64,000 bases of DNA from Dyella psychrodurans (GTDB lineage: Bacteria; Pseudomonadota; Gammaproteobacteria; Xanthomonadales; Rhodanobacteraceae). The notes beneath the pieces were generated by a model. It ran no database searches. It was not told where the DNA came from and worked only from the letters and a program-made list of their open reading frames with translations. Location of the stretch: positions 62,001-126,000 of the forward strand of contig NZ_QRBF01000004.1 in NCBI RefSeq assembly GCF_003363265.1. Direction: 5' to 3'. How positions within the stretch are numbered: position 1 is the first letter of the stretch; each line of letters starts with the position of its first letter. The translations under genes were made by a program, and so were the position numbers. Positions 38,155-46,362 of the stretch are shown piece after piece.

Positions 38155-39054
38155 TTACTTGCCGGCGGCTTCTTTGGCGACGAGCCATTTGGCCAGCTCG
38201 ATCGACTGTCCATAGCCGCCCGCGTCGCCGGGCGTGAAGCGGTATTTGCCGTTGACGATGATCGTGGGCGTGGCGTCCACGCCGTACGCCTTCACCATGT
38301 CATCGGCGCGCTTCATCTGCGTGTTGATGCTGAAGGAGTTGGCGACAGCGACGAATTCCTTGGGATCGACGCCGTGCTTGGCATAGAACTTCGCGACATC
38401 ATCGATGGTGGGCCATGCGGACTGCGGCTTCGGTCGGCCGGTATTGAGGTCGTCCGACGCCAGCTCGCCGCTCTTCCAAATCGCATCGAACATCGCGTCA
38501 TACGTCTTGTCGGCCACGCCCAGCGCTTTCGCGGCGAAATACGCGCGCTGGAACAGCGGGAAGTTTTCGTCGGGGCGGAACGAAACCGGCAGATAGGTCA
38601 TCACCGCATTCGAAGGCAGGTTCTGCGCCAGCTGATCGGCCGTGGTGTGGAACGCATTGCAGGCCGGGCAGGCGTAGGAGAACGCCTCGGTCACCACGAT
38701 CCTGTCCGGAATGCCGGTGGGCTGCGCGGGTTCGATGGTGAAGTAGTTCTTGCCCTCGACCCACTTGCCGTTGTCGACGAACGGCTCAGCCGGCGTAGAG
38801 GTGGTGGCTTTCTGAGCGGTCGTGCTGGCTGCTGGCGGCGTCGCAGTGCTGCTGGCGGCTGCGGCGGCGGTCGAGGCTGCAGCGGGTGCGGGCGTGGTGG
38901 CAGCCGGTGCCGGCTTCGCTGCCGATGCCGGCGCAGCCGGCGCCGAGGATTGCGCAGGGGCCGGCTGAGGCGAAGCAGTGTTGTCAGAACCGTTGTGACT
39001 GCAGGCGGCGAGCGCGATCAGCGCGACGCCAAGGAAAGACAAACGCTTCAACAT
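38155..39054 (-). CDS. DsbA-family lipoprotein with long Ala/Pro linker, CPAC active site
   Basis: The 299-residue protein has a clear lipobox (VALIALAAC, Cys18) and then about 80 residues of Ala/Pro/Ser/Thr linker. A DsbA-type domain follows with FSYACPACNAFH and cis-Pro AYGVDATPTIIV. It is tethered to a membrane and may catalyse periplasmic disulphide formation. It is a diverged paralogue of its neighbour and carries a different active-site dipeptide. Confidence 0.88.
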   Translation of the reverse strand: MLKRLSFLGVALIALAACSHNGSDNTASPQPAPAQSSAPAAPASAAKPAPAATTPAPAAASTAAAAASSTATPPAASTTAQKATTSTPAEPFVDNGKWVEGKNYFTIEPAQPTGIPDRIVVTEAFSYACPACNAFHTTADQLAQNLPSNAVMTYLPVSFRPDENFPLFQRAYFAAKALGVADKTYDAMFDAIWKSGELASDDLNTGRPKPQSAWPTIDDVAKFYAKHGVDPKEFVAVANSFSINTQMKRADDMVKAYGVDATPTIIVNGKYRFTPGDAGGYGQSIELAKWLVAKEAAGK

Positions 39055-39111
39055 GATCAGCCTCGGGGTGGGGAATACGGAAAAACCTTGGACAACATCG
39101 ACGGCCTGAAG

Positions 39112-39921
39112 TTACGGCGAGGCCGTCGCGGGGGCACTGCCGTCGGTTGCATGCAGGCCTTCGATGTAGCTGGCGACGGCGGCGATGTCCTGCGGGTCGA
39201 GTTTCTTGGCGATGGTCGGCATGATCTGCGCATGCGGCTCGTTGCCCCAGATGACGCCGTCGTGGAAGTCTTTCAGCTTGGCTTCGATGTACTGCGCGTG
39301 CTGGCTGGTGAGCTGCGGATACATCGCGCCCGGATTGCCTCGGCCATCGATGCTGTGGCAGGCCATGCAGGCAGGAATGCCGCGCGCGGTGTCGCCTTCG
39401 CGATAGAGTTTTTCGCCCTGCGCCACCACCGTCTGGTCGGCCACGCCGGGCAACGAGCGCTTGCTGGCGAAGTACGCGCCGATATCGTGCATGTCCTGAT
39501 TGGACAACGGCGTGGCCATGCCCATCATGATCGCGTTCTGGCGCGAGCCGGACTTGAAGTTGTGCAGCTGGTGCGCGATGTACATCTCGTGCTGGCCGGC
39601 GAGCTTGGGATACTGCGGATCGGTGGAGTTGCCGTCCACGCCGTGGCACGCGCCGCAGGCTGCGGCCTTGCCCTGGCCGACGGTGGCATCGCCCGGCTTG
39701 GCGGCAGCCATGCTGTCGGCGTCGCTTGCAGGCGCGGCGGCGGCAGGTGCGCTGCTGGCGGCGGGTTTTGCAGCGGTGGAGGCGGCGGCCGGAGCCGGGG
39801 GAGTTTTCTGGGCCGCCTGGCCCTTGGCATTCTGCGCAAAGACGACGCCGGCAGACAAAGCGAAGACCAGGGCTACTGCATTCACGACAGCGGGCCGAAA
39901 ACCGGCGAGCCGAAAACTCAT
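39112..39921 (-). CDS. dihaem cytochrome c4
   Basis: From ATG 39921 the protein has 269 residues with signal peptide ALVFALSAGVVFAQ, an Ala/Pro linker, and two c-type haem sites, AACGACHGVDG and PACMACHSIDG, with distal Met ligands in IMMGMATP and AQIMPTIA. Cytochrome c4 carries electrons from the bc1 complex to cbb3-type oxidases in the periplasm. The Dsb proteins encoded nearby handle the thiol chemistry of such proteins. Confidence 0.9.
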   Translation of the reverse strand: MSFRLAGFRPAVVNAVALVFALSAGVVFAQNAKGQAAQKTPPAPAAASTAAKPAASSAPAAAAPASDADSMAAAKPGDATVGQGKAAACGACHGVDGNSTDPQYPKLAGQHEMYIAHQLHNFKSGSRQNAIMMGMATPLSNQDMHDIGAYFASKRSLPGVADQTVVAQGEKLYREGDTARGIPACMACHSIDGRGNPGAMYPQLTSQHAQYIEAKLKDFHDGVIWGNEPHAQIMPTIAKKLDPQDIAAVASYIEGLHATDGSAPATASP

Positions 39922-40035
39922 ACACTTGCCTCCAGGAAATGCTGCTATGGACGTATGGGGCGAACCCTCTGCGTACCGCGACTGGCAGAACCTCGAAATT
40001 ATCCCCACGCCATCTTAGCCGGTCAAATCGCCTAT

Positions 40036-40680
40036 ATGTCTGCCAATCCGCTGCAGGGTGCACAATTCGTGCTCGCCGCCCATCGCATTCATCAACTACC
40101 TGCCGACGAAGGCGCGGAGGTTGCGTTCGCCGGACGTTCCAATGCCGGAAAGTCCAGCGCATTGAATGCATTGACGGGACAAAAAGCGCTTGCGCGCACC
40201 TCCAAGACGCCCGGTCGCACCCAGCAGATGGTGGCCTTTTCCTTGCCGGTGACCGTGCATGACGAAATGTCGCAGGCAGCCCCGGTACGCCTGATCGACC
40301 TTCCCGGCTACGGCTACGCCAAGGTTCCCGAGGCCCTGCGCGAACACTGGCGGCATGAGATCGATGCCTATCTGCACCAGCGCCGCAGCCTGCGCGGCGT
40401 GGTGCTGATAGCGGATATCCGCCATCCCATGAAAGAGTTCGACAGGATGATGCTGGAATTCTGCTTCGGGACCCTTCTGCCCTGTCACGTGTTGCTGACC
40501 AAGGCGGACAAGCTTTCTCGCAACCAGGCCCAGCAGGCGCTGGCTGCGGTGCGCAAGCAATTGGATGCGAGCACGCCGGTGACGGCGCAGATCTTTTCCT
40601 CGTCCGAGGGGACAGGTGTGGAAGAAGCGCGCGATGCGGTGATGCGCATGCTGCACGGCGAAGGCCGCGGCGACGCGTGA
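40036..40680 (+). CDS. engB: ribosome-assembly GTPase EngB (YsxC/YihA)
   Basis: The start is ATG 40036, giving 214 residues; the frame extends 554 codons further upstream, antisense to the cytochrome and dsbA genes, which is an artefact. G1 AGRSNAGKSSALNAL, switch-region TPGRTQQ, G3 DLPGYGYAKV, G4 LTKADKLS and G5 SSSEG are all present. EngB is an essential GTPase that helps assemble the 50S subunit. It is divergent from the cytochrome c4 gene. Confidence 0.95.
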   Translation: MSANPLQGAQFVLAAHRIHQLPADEGAEVAFAGRSNAGKSSALNALTGQKALARTSKTPGRTQQMVAFSLPVTVHDEMSQAAPVRLIDLPGYGYAKVPEALREHWRHEIDAYLHQRRSLRGVVLIADIRHPMKEFDRMMLEFCFGTLLPCHVLLTKADKLSRNQAQQALAAVRKQLDASTPVTAQIFSSSEGTGVEEARDAVMRMLHGEGRGDA

Positions 40681-40716
40681 GCGCTGCGCTTCACCGGTCG
40701 CACATGAAATGGAACG

Positions 40717-41214
40717 TCAGCGCGAAGCGGCCACTGCTTCCATGAACACCTTGCACAGCGCTTCCATGCCGGCGCGATCGTCGTCGTCGAAGCGGGCGAT
40801 CGAGGGGCTGTCCACGTCCCACACGCCGAGCAGGCTGCCATCGGCGTTGACCAGCGGCACCACGATTTCCGATTGCGAGGCGGCATCGCAGGCGATGTGA
40901 CCGTCGAAGCTGTTCACATCGCGCACCACCTGCGTCTGGCGCGTCTGCGCCGCGGTGCCGCATACGCCTCGCCCGAGCGCGATGCGGATGCATGCCGGCT
41001 TGCCCTGAAACGGTCCCACCACCAGTTCCGTGCCGTCATAGAGGTAGAACCCGGCCCAGTTAAGATCGGGCAGGCTGTTAAAGACCAGCGCCGAAAAATT
41101 GGCCGCATTGGCGACCAGGCTGGGTTCCCCGGCCAGCATGCCCCGGGCCTGTTCGGCCAGGTCGGCGTAGTGCCCGGATTTGTTTGCCGCGTGGCCGTTC
41201 TTGATCTCAAACAT
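40717..41214 (-). CDS. msrC: free methionine-(R)-sulfoxide reductase (GAF domain)
   Basis: The 165-residue GAF-domain protein shows the fRMsr pattern: WAGFYLYDGTELVVGPFQG, the three cysteines in ACIRIALGRGVCGTAAQT and SFDGHIACDAASQSEI, then VVPLVNADGSLLGVWDVDS. It reduces free methionine-R-sulfoxide in the cytosol. ATG 41214 is chosen because the longer upstream extension is an antisense shadow of the next gene. Confidence 0.92.
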   Translation of the reverse strand: MFEIKNGHAANKSGHYADLAEQARGMLAGEPSLVANAANFSALVFNSLPDLNWAGFYLYDGTELVVGPFQGKPACIRIALGRGVCGTAAQTRQTQVVRDVNSFDGHIACDAASQSEIVVPLVNADGSLLGVWDVDSPSIARFDDDDRAGMEALCKVFMEAVAASR

Positions 41215-41292
41215 GACGGGATGGCTCGATTGCTTCAGACTGATATAGCAAGATGGGACGTCTTGTGTCTCGGCACAAGGGGAGCACGCACA

Positions 41293-41997
41293 ATGAACGA
41301 CCAGCAGCACGATTCGCATGTCGGGCGCGTGGAGGCACATCGGCTGGACGGCTTCATCGATGCCGCCTTCGCCTTTGCGGTAAGCGTGCTGGCCATCGCC
41401 GGCGCCGAGGTGCCGCATAGCCTCCATGATCTGATGTCGGCACTGGACCGGATTCCGGCCTTCGCGTGCAGTTTCGCCACGCTGATGATCTTCTGGCACC
41501 GGCACGTACGCTGGCGTGACCGCTTCCGCCTGCACGATACGACCAGCATGATGCTCAGCCTGATGCTGGTGTTCTTTGCGTTGATCTTCGTCTATCCGCT
41601 CAACATGTTGTTCCAGGCGATGTTCAGCAGCCTCTACGAAGCTCTCGCGCATCAGGAGCTGTCGGGTTCGCCGACAATCACCAGCGTGCACGACGTGAAG
41701 GCGCTCTATCTTTGCTATGCCTTGGCGTATGCGTGCATGGCCGGATGTCTGGTTTGTCTTTATCGCCACAGTCTGCGCAAAGTGCATCTGCAACATCCGG
41801 AGCGGATCGAGGCGCGTGAGGTGATGTATACGCAGTCGGGCTCCCTGTGCGTGGCATTGCTTTCGTTGTGCGCGACGTTGCTGATTCCCGAAACACCTGC
41901 GTGGGCACCGCTGCCCGGATTCATCTACATGCTGATCTCGCCGATGTACTGGATCGCGGGGAGATGGGCACGGCGCGCCAAGGAAAGCGTTGCATGA
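41293..41997 (+). CDS. TMEM175/DUF1211-like membrane protein
   Basis: From ATG 41293 (AAGGGGAG about 8 bases upstream) the frame encodes 234 residues with six predicted helices. The N-terminal HRLDGFIDAAFAFAVSVLAI follows the pattern of the TMEM175/DUF1211 family (RxxxFSDxxFAI), but the family FSD is FID. SFATLMIFWHRHVRWRDR and FVYPLNMLFQAMF match other family segments. Bacterial members form tetrameric potassium channels. It overlaps bioD by four bases, a curious pairing with biotin synthesis. Confidence 0.7.
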   Translation: MNDQQHDSHVGRVEAHRLDGFIDAAFAFAVSVLAIAGAEVPHSLHDLMSALDRIPAFACSFATLMIFWHRHVRWRDRFRLHDTTSMMLSLMLVFFALIFVYPLNMLFQAMFSSLYEALAHQELSGSPTITSVHDVKALYLCYALAYACMAGCLVCLYRHSLRKVHLQHPERIEAREVMYTQSGSLCVALLSLCATLLIPETPAWAPLPGFIYMLISPMYWIAGRWARRAKESVA

Positions 41998-42671
41998 GTC
42001 GTTCGCTATTCGTCGCCGGCACCGACACCGGCATCGGCAAAACGCACACAGCCTGCACGCTGCTGCATGCCTTGCGCGCAACGGGGCGAAGCGTGTGCGG
42101 CATGAAGCCGGTGGCGAGCGGTTGTGTGGAAACGCCGCAAGGTCTGCGCAACGAGGATGCATTGGCGTTGCTGGCGGCCGGCAGCGCACCTGCGCCTTCC
42201 TACGAGGAGATCAATCCCGTCGCCCTGCACGAACCGTTGTCGCCCCATCTTGCGGCCAAGCATGAAGGCGTGACCATCGCGTTGCCGGTAGTGCATGCGG
42301 CGTTTCATCATCTGGCCGATCGTTACGACACGGTGGTGGTCGAAGGAGTGGGCGGCTGGCGCGTACCCTTGGCACCGAACCTGTTCGCGTCGGATATCGC
42401 CAGGTCATTGTCGCTGCCGGTGGTGCTGGTGGTCGGACTGCGACTGGGTTGCCTCAGCCACGCGCTGCTCACCGCCGAAGCGATCGTGGCGGACGGATGT
42501 CGCCTGGTCGGCTGGATCGGCAACCGCATCGATACCCACATGGATGCCGTCGAGGAAAATATCGATACGCTTCGCGCACTGTTGCCGGCGCCCTGTCTGG
42601 GTATCCTTCCTCACGGACTGGCGCCGGAGCGTGCTTCCAGTTTGCTGGAGCCGGGCGCGATCGATTTTTGA
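41994..42671 (+). CDS. bioD: dethiobiotin synthetase
   Basis: The 225-residue enzyme makes dethiobiotin from DAPA, CO2 and ATP. P-loop FVAGTDTGIGKTHTACTL, GMKPVASGC with the catalytic Lys, EEINPVALHEPLSPHLAA, VVVEGVGGWRVPL and GWIGNRI are all present. The rest of the biotin genes is not in the window. The start codon overlaps the stop of the TMEM175-like gene. Confidence 0.94.
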   Translation: MSRSLFVAGTDTGIGKTHTACTLLHALRATGRSVCGMKPVASGCVETPQGLRNEDALALLAAGSAPAPSYEEINPVALHEPLSPHLAAKHEGVTIALPVVHAAFHHLADRYDTVVVEGVGGWRVPLAPNLFASDIARSLSLPVVLVVGLRLGCLSHALLTAEAIVADGCRLVGWIGNRIDTHMDAVEENIDTLRALLPAPCLGILPHGLAPERASSLLEPGAIDF

Positions 42672-42734
42672 AAGGAAGGATGCGCCGGCATATCGGCGCC
42701 TCGCACATACGGTCAGCTAACAAAGGGAGGGGAT

Positions 42735-43085
42735 ATGGCCAGCCGCTGTCACTACTACATTCAGATCGCCGATCTTGCGCATGCCCGCGGTGCGCAATCC
42801 GAATTGAGCTATGCCGGCGCCGGTCCCAACGACTTCGCGGCGGCTCTGCACGAAGCCTTGTACAGCCCGATGCTGTTTCAGCGCTGGCGCGCGATGCAGC
42901 CCGACCCGGATGAGGTGGATGAGCGTCTGGGCATCACCGATCAGCTCGCCAAGGTCACCGCGAAAGCGGTGGATCTTCACACCGAAGTGGATGTGATTAC
43001 CGATCTGCCCATGAGCATTCTGCGCCGACGCCTCAACTGGCTGATCGGCGCGCACTGGCAGTTGCACGATGTGCGTCCGGCCTGA
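42735..43085 (+). CDS. conserved-looking hypothetical protein
   Basis: The 116-residue soluble protein has a strong ribosome binding site (GGGAGGGG before the ATG). Nothing in it matches a family that I recognise. YYIQIADLAHARG, FAAALHEALYSPMLFQRWRAMQ and LPMSILRRRLNWLIGAHWQLHDVRP suggest helical segments. It lies 63 bases after bioD on the same strand. Its end is 22 bases from the convergent ispA gene. Confidence 0.7.
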   Translation: MASRCHYYIQIADLAHARGAQSELSYAGAGPNDFAAALHEALYSPMLFQRWRAMQPDPDEVDERLGITDQLAKVTAKAVDLHTEVDVITDLPMSILRRRLNWLIGAHWQLHDVRPA

Positions 43086-43107
43086 GCGATCTCAGGTTCT
43101 AAGAGGC

Positions 43108-44010
43108 TCAGTGATTGCGCTGTTGAATGAAATCGGCGAGCCACGCCAGCGGTTCGGCATCGCTTGAAATGCTGCGTGCCGCGTCGCGTGCTTCGTCAAA
43201 CAAAGCGTTCGCGCGATGCTGCGCCTGTTCAAGGCCGAGCAGCGAGGGGAAGGTGGATTTGTGCTGCGCCAGATCCTTGCCCGCGGTCTTGCCGAGCGTG
43301 GCGGTGTCGGCGATCTGATCCAGTACGTCGTCCTGAATCTGGAACGCGAGGCCGATGCACTTGCCGTAACGATCCAGCGTGTGGCGAACCGCATCCGATG
43401 CATGCGCGGCAATGCCGGCGAGCTGGCAGGTGACGAGAATCAATGCGCCCGTCTTGCGCGCGTGCAGCGATTCCAGTTGTGCCAGCGTCAGAGTGAGATT
43501 TTCCGACGCCATGTCCACGGCCTGGCCGCCGACCATGCCCAGCGAACCGGATGCATGAGCGAGCGCCGTGATCATCTGCACTTTCTGTTCGGCGTCGAGC
43601 GCGTTGTTTTTGGCCAGCGCCTCGAAGGCGAGCGTCTGCAAGGCGTCGCCGACCAAAATCGCAGTAGCGACGTCGTAAGCCTTGTGCACCGTCGGGCGAC
43701 CGCGACGCAGATCGTCGTTGTCCATGCCGGGCATGTCGTCGTGCACCAGCGAATAGGCGTGGATGAGTTCCACCGCGCAAGCGGCTGCGTCGAGTTTTTC
43801 GGCAGCCATACCCAGCGTTTCGCCGCAGGCATACACCATCAGCGCGCGCAGGTGCTTGCCACCTTCGCAGGCGTAGCGCATCGCTTCGTGCAGACGGGCG
43901 GGATCGGTGCCGGCGGACGGCAGCAGGGCGTCCATCGCGCGCTCCAGCCGCTGCAGGTAGGCGGGCACGCGGGCGTCGAAAGAGGAAACCGTGGGGGAAG
44001 TCAGGCTCAT
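43108..44010 (-). CDS. ispA: (2E,6E)-farnesyl diphosphate synthase
   Basis: The 300-residue prenyltransferase condenses IPP and DMAPP to farnesyl diphosphate. It has the first aspartate-rich motif LVHDDMPGMDNDDLRRG, the second AFQIQDDVLD, and the LVGDALQTLAFEAL and GGQAVDM segments. The IPP-binding motif is GGKHLRA, where E. coli IspA reads GGKRLRP, so an Arg and a Pro are replaced. The ATG at 44010 is used. It lies on the same strand as the squalene synthase and cyclase genes and fits into the hopanoid pathway as supplier of FPP. Confidence 0.9.
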   Translation of the reverse strand: MSLTSPTVSSFDARVPAYLQRLERAMDALLPSAGTDPARLHEAMRYACEGGKHLRALMVYACGETLGMAAEKLDAAACAVELIHAYSLVHDDMPGMDNDDLRRGRPTVHKAYDVATAILVGDALQTLAFEALAKNNALDAEQKVQMITALAHASGSLGMVGGQAVDMASENLTLTLAQLESLHARKTGALILVTCQLAGIAAHASDAVRHTLDRYGKCIGLAFQIQDDVLDQIADTATLGKTAGKDLAQHKSTFPSLLGLEQAQHRANALFDEARDAARSISSDAEPLAWLADFIQQRNH

Positions 44011-44154
44011 GCGGAGTCCGGGCAGGGAGCGGGGCAATGACGATCTTGGTTCGCCCGCGACCGGAAAAGCTCGCGGCGTGATCCCCCAACTTTAACATTC
44101 CGACCCTGCTTTGGCCGAGCGATTCGCCGCAAAAGCAGGTATTCCGCGCGAAAT

Positions 44155-44176
44155 CCTCCCCTGCTCGCAGGGGAGG
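44155..44176. repeat. short palindromic repeat A, copy 1
   Basis: CCTCCCCTGC-TC-GCAGGGGAGG is a perfect 22-base palindrome between ispA and copD. A close relative is at 51529-51552. It may end transcripts or be a REP-like element. Confidence 0.6.
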
Positions 44177-44185
44177 AAACCGTTT

Positions 44186-45841
44186 TCACGCTTCGCGATA
44201 CCAGAGCAGGATCACGCCGACCAGCATGAAACAGATCGGCCAGGCCCAGCCGGCGATCCGTCCGCCGCGTCCGGGCAGGCGCAGTTCCAGCCAGCGCGCC
44301 CAACCCGCGGACACTCCAGCCAACGCCAGCGGCGTGTGCGTGAGCTCGATCAGCAGCTGATCCTTTACGTTGGAAATCTGATGGCTGTGCGTGAGCAACA
44401 TCGCGCCGCCCACCGACACCAGCAGCGGAAACACCAGCGCTGCCTTGGGGCTGCGCAGGCGTCCCGTGCGCACGGCCCATTCGAAGACGCCGAACAGGAC
44501 GATGAGCAGCACGAAGAAGCGATGCTGCGCGACCTCCACGTCGCGCCAGGCGATCCAGAAGCCCTCGCTGCCCATTGGCCACACTTCCGGGTCCGAACGC
44601 ACCAGCAGGAAGCCCGCCATCAGCAGGAACAACAGCGGCCAGTGCTTGAGCCATCCCACGCCTGCACGATTGAGCAACGCCAGCAAACCGATCAGCAGGA
44701 CGAAGATGCCGGCCCAGTGATGGTTGTATTCCGACCACGCGATGTCGTCGGCGTTGCGCGGCGGCAGCACGCCCGAACCCGGCACGTTGGCCTGCGCGGC
44801 GGCTTGGCCGCGCTGCGCTGCTTCCTGATTGAGCTGCGACTGCATTTCCGAAATCGCCAGCTGATCGTGATCGGGCGACGTGAAGCGCGGCCATACCGGT
44901 GCATTGCGCACGGCGATTTCGTGCAGCGTGACGCGATCGGTGGTGAGGTCGACGGCAGGCGGCACCGAGGTCAACGAGGCGGCCGCGAAGAAGATGGTGA
45001 AGCCGATGCCGATCTCCACTTCGGCGAAGCGACGCAGGCGAACCACCGAGGTCTCTTCATTCCTGCGCAACCGTTCGGTCACCAGCAGATTGCCCAGGCC
45101 GAACAGCAACAGCGCGAGGAACATCGCGATCTTGGCACCCACCATCACGCCATACGCCGTGCCATAGAAGCCGGGCACGCTGCCGATGTAGAACACCGAC
45201 ATGATGGCGCCCGAAATCACGATGCTCGCCACGCCGATCATCGACATGCGAGAAAAGCCCGGGCCGATCAGGCGCCAGCTCTGTGCGTCGTGCAATTTGC
45301 TCAGTGCGAGGACGAAGCACGGAATCGCGCCGATCCAGATCGCCGCACCGAATTGATGCAGGCCTTCCACGAACAGCAGCAGCACATTGTTGTCCAGCCG
45401 TGCATAGGCATGCGTGGTGAACGTGGCTGCGGTCAGTTCGATCGCGCCGATCAGCAACGGCAACACCGCGGCGAGCGGACCGCTGGACATGCGCCTGCCC
45501 AGACACGGAATCAGCGCCAGCGCGCAGATCACCTTGATGGTGCCGCAGAGGGCGAACGGCGCCTGCATCACGTCGAAGAAAGACAGGTCGACGGTAGACA
45601 TCAGCACGGCCACTTGCAGCCCGGTGCCGGCGGTTTCCGTGATAGCGAGGCCGATCGCGCTGAAAATGGTGAGCCGTGCGATGCGCCGCTCCAGGTCGGC
45701 ACCCTGCGGAAGCACCTTCATCAATGGGCGCAGCAGGAAAACCAGGAACAGCACACCGCCCAGCGTCATCGACTGCGCGACGATGACGAGGCCGTGCAGG
45801 ATGATGCTGAGGTAGCCGAAGATGTCGACGAGTAGTTCCAC
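44186..45841 (-). CDS. copD: copper resistance protein CopD (PcoD-like) membrane protein
   Basis: The 551-residue inner-membrane protein has about 12 hydrophobic segments. It contains the CopD/YebZ-like region (THAYARLDNNVLLLFVEGLHQFGAAIWIGAIPCFVLAL), with a conserved GLHQFGAAIW motif. The C-terminal half has more helices (HHWAGIFVLLIGLLALLNRAG; VGGAMLLTHSHQISN). CopD acts with CopC to take up copper across the inner membrane. It follows copC on the same strand, with a REP-like palindrome between them. Confidence 0.85.
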   Translation of the reverse strand: MELLVDIFGYLSIILHGLVIVAQSMTLGGVLFLVFLLRPLMKVLPQGADLERRIARLTIFSAIGLAITETAGTGLQVAVLMSTVDLSFFDVMQAPFALCGTIKVICALALIPCLGRRMSSGPLAAVLPLLIGAIELTAATFTTHAYARLDNNVLLLFVEGLHQFGAAIWIGAIPCFVLALSKLHDAQSWRLIGPGFSRMSMIGVASIVISGAIMSVFYIGSVPGFYGTAYGVMVGAKIAMFLALLLFGLGNLLVTERLRRNEETSVVRLRRFAEVEIGIGFTIFFAAASLTSVPPAVDLTTDRVTLHEIAVRNAPVWPRFTSPDHDQLAISEMQSQLNQEAAQRGQAAAQANVPGSGVLPPRNADDIAWSEYNHHWAGIFVLLIGLLALLNRAGVGWLKHWPLLFLLMAGFLLVRSDPEVWPMGSEGFWIAWRDVEVAQHRFFVLLIVLFGVFEWAVRTGRLRSPKAALVFPLLVSVGGAMLLTHSHQISNVKDQLLIELTHTPLALAGVSAGWARWLELRLPGRGGRIAGWAWPICFMLVGVILLWYREA

Positions 45842-45873
45842 GAGGAATCGCTCAGGCAGTTGCGGTTATGAAT

Positions 45874-45903
45874 GCGTCATTCCAGCGCAGGCCGGAATGA
45901 CGC
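45874..45903. repeat. REP-like palindrome B, copy 1
   Basis: GCGTCATTCC and GGAATGACGC form a 10-base stem around AGCGCAGGCC. The core GCGCAGGCCGGAAT is shared with the larger element at 54483-54562. It lies between copD and copC. Confidence 0.6.
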
Positions 45904-45947
45904 GTGTAGGACTGGATCATTGAAGTGTTCCAGGTCCTGCAGGGCAC

Positions 45948-46316
45948 TTATGGCTTGGCCGTCACGGTAAACGGCAGATCGCCGCGCGTGAGGTGGCCGT
46001 CCAGCGCCAGCGCCTGCCAGCGCAGCGTATACGAGCCCGGCGCGAGATCGGTGCTCGTATCCAGTTCGTTGCTCTTGCCGTGCGTGTCGATGGTCAGCAC
46101 GCTCTGGCTCTGGTCGGGCTTGACCAGCGTAAGCAGCGAACGGTGCTGGTCGATCTTGCTGTTGTACTTGAGCACAAACTGCACATGGCCGGCCGGCACG
46201 GTGCCGTTCGCCTTGGGCGTGCTGTCGACCAGGATCGCGTGCGCGGATGCGGCCACGCTCACGAGGGCACAGGTCGCAGCGACCAGGAACGTTCCAATAC
46301 GACGACGCAGGGACAT
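45948..46316 (-). CDS. copC: copper resistance protein CopC
   Basis: The 122-residue periplasmic protein has a signal peptide (LVAATCALVSVAASA) directly followed by HAILVDSTPKANG, with the N-terminal His that binds Cu(II). The CopC beta-sandwich ends with LRWQALALDGHLTRGDLPFTV, holding the second His. It lies upstream of copD. It is short and Met-poor, so it probably has only the Cu(II) site. Confidence 0.92.
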   Translation of the reverse strand: MSLRRRIGTFLVAATCALVSVAASAHAILVDSTPKANGTVPAGHVQFVLKYNSKIDQHRSLLTLVKPDQSQSVLTIDTHGKSNELDTSTDLAPGSYTLRWQALALDGHLTRGDLPFTVTAKP

Positions 46317-46362
46317 CAGCAGGTTCTCCTATGGGGCATCGCCGCGGTGGCGATATAAAAAA

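Noticed and set aside
38374-40035. Large upstream extension of the engB frame (554 codons)
   Set aside because: It runs antisense through the second dsbA gene and the cytochrome c4 gene. EngB itself starts at 40036 with MSANPLQGAQFVLAAH. The extra part is low-complexity and unlike any protein.
44111-45835. 574-codon plus-strand frame over copD
   Set aside because: It is the antisense of copD, with a Gln/Arg/His-rich translation of no recognisable fold.
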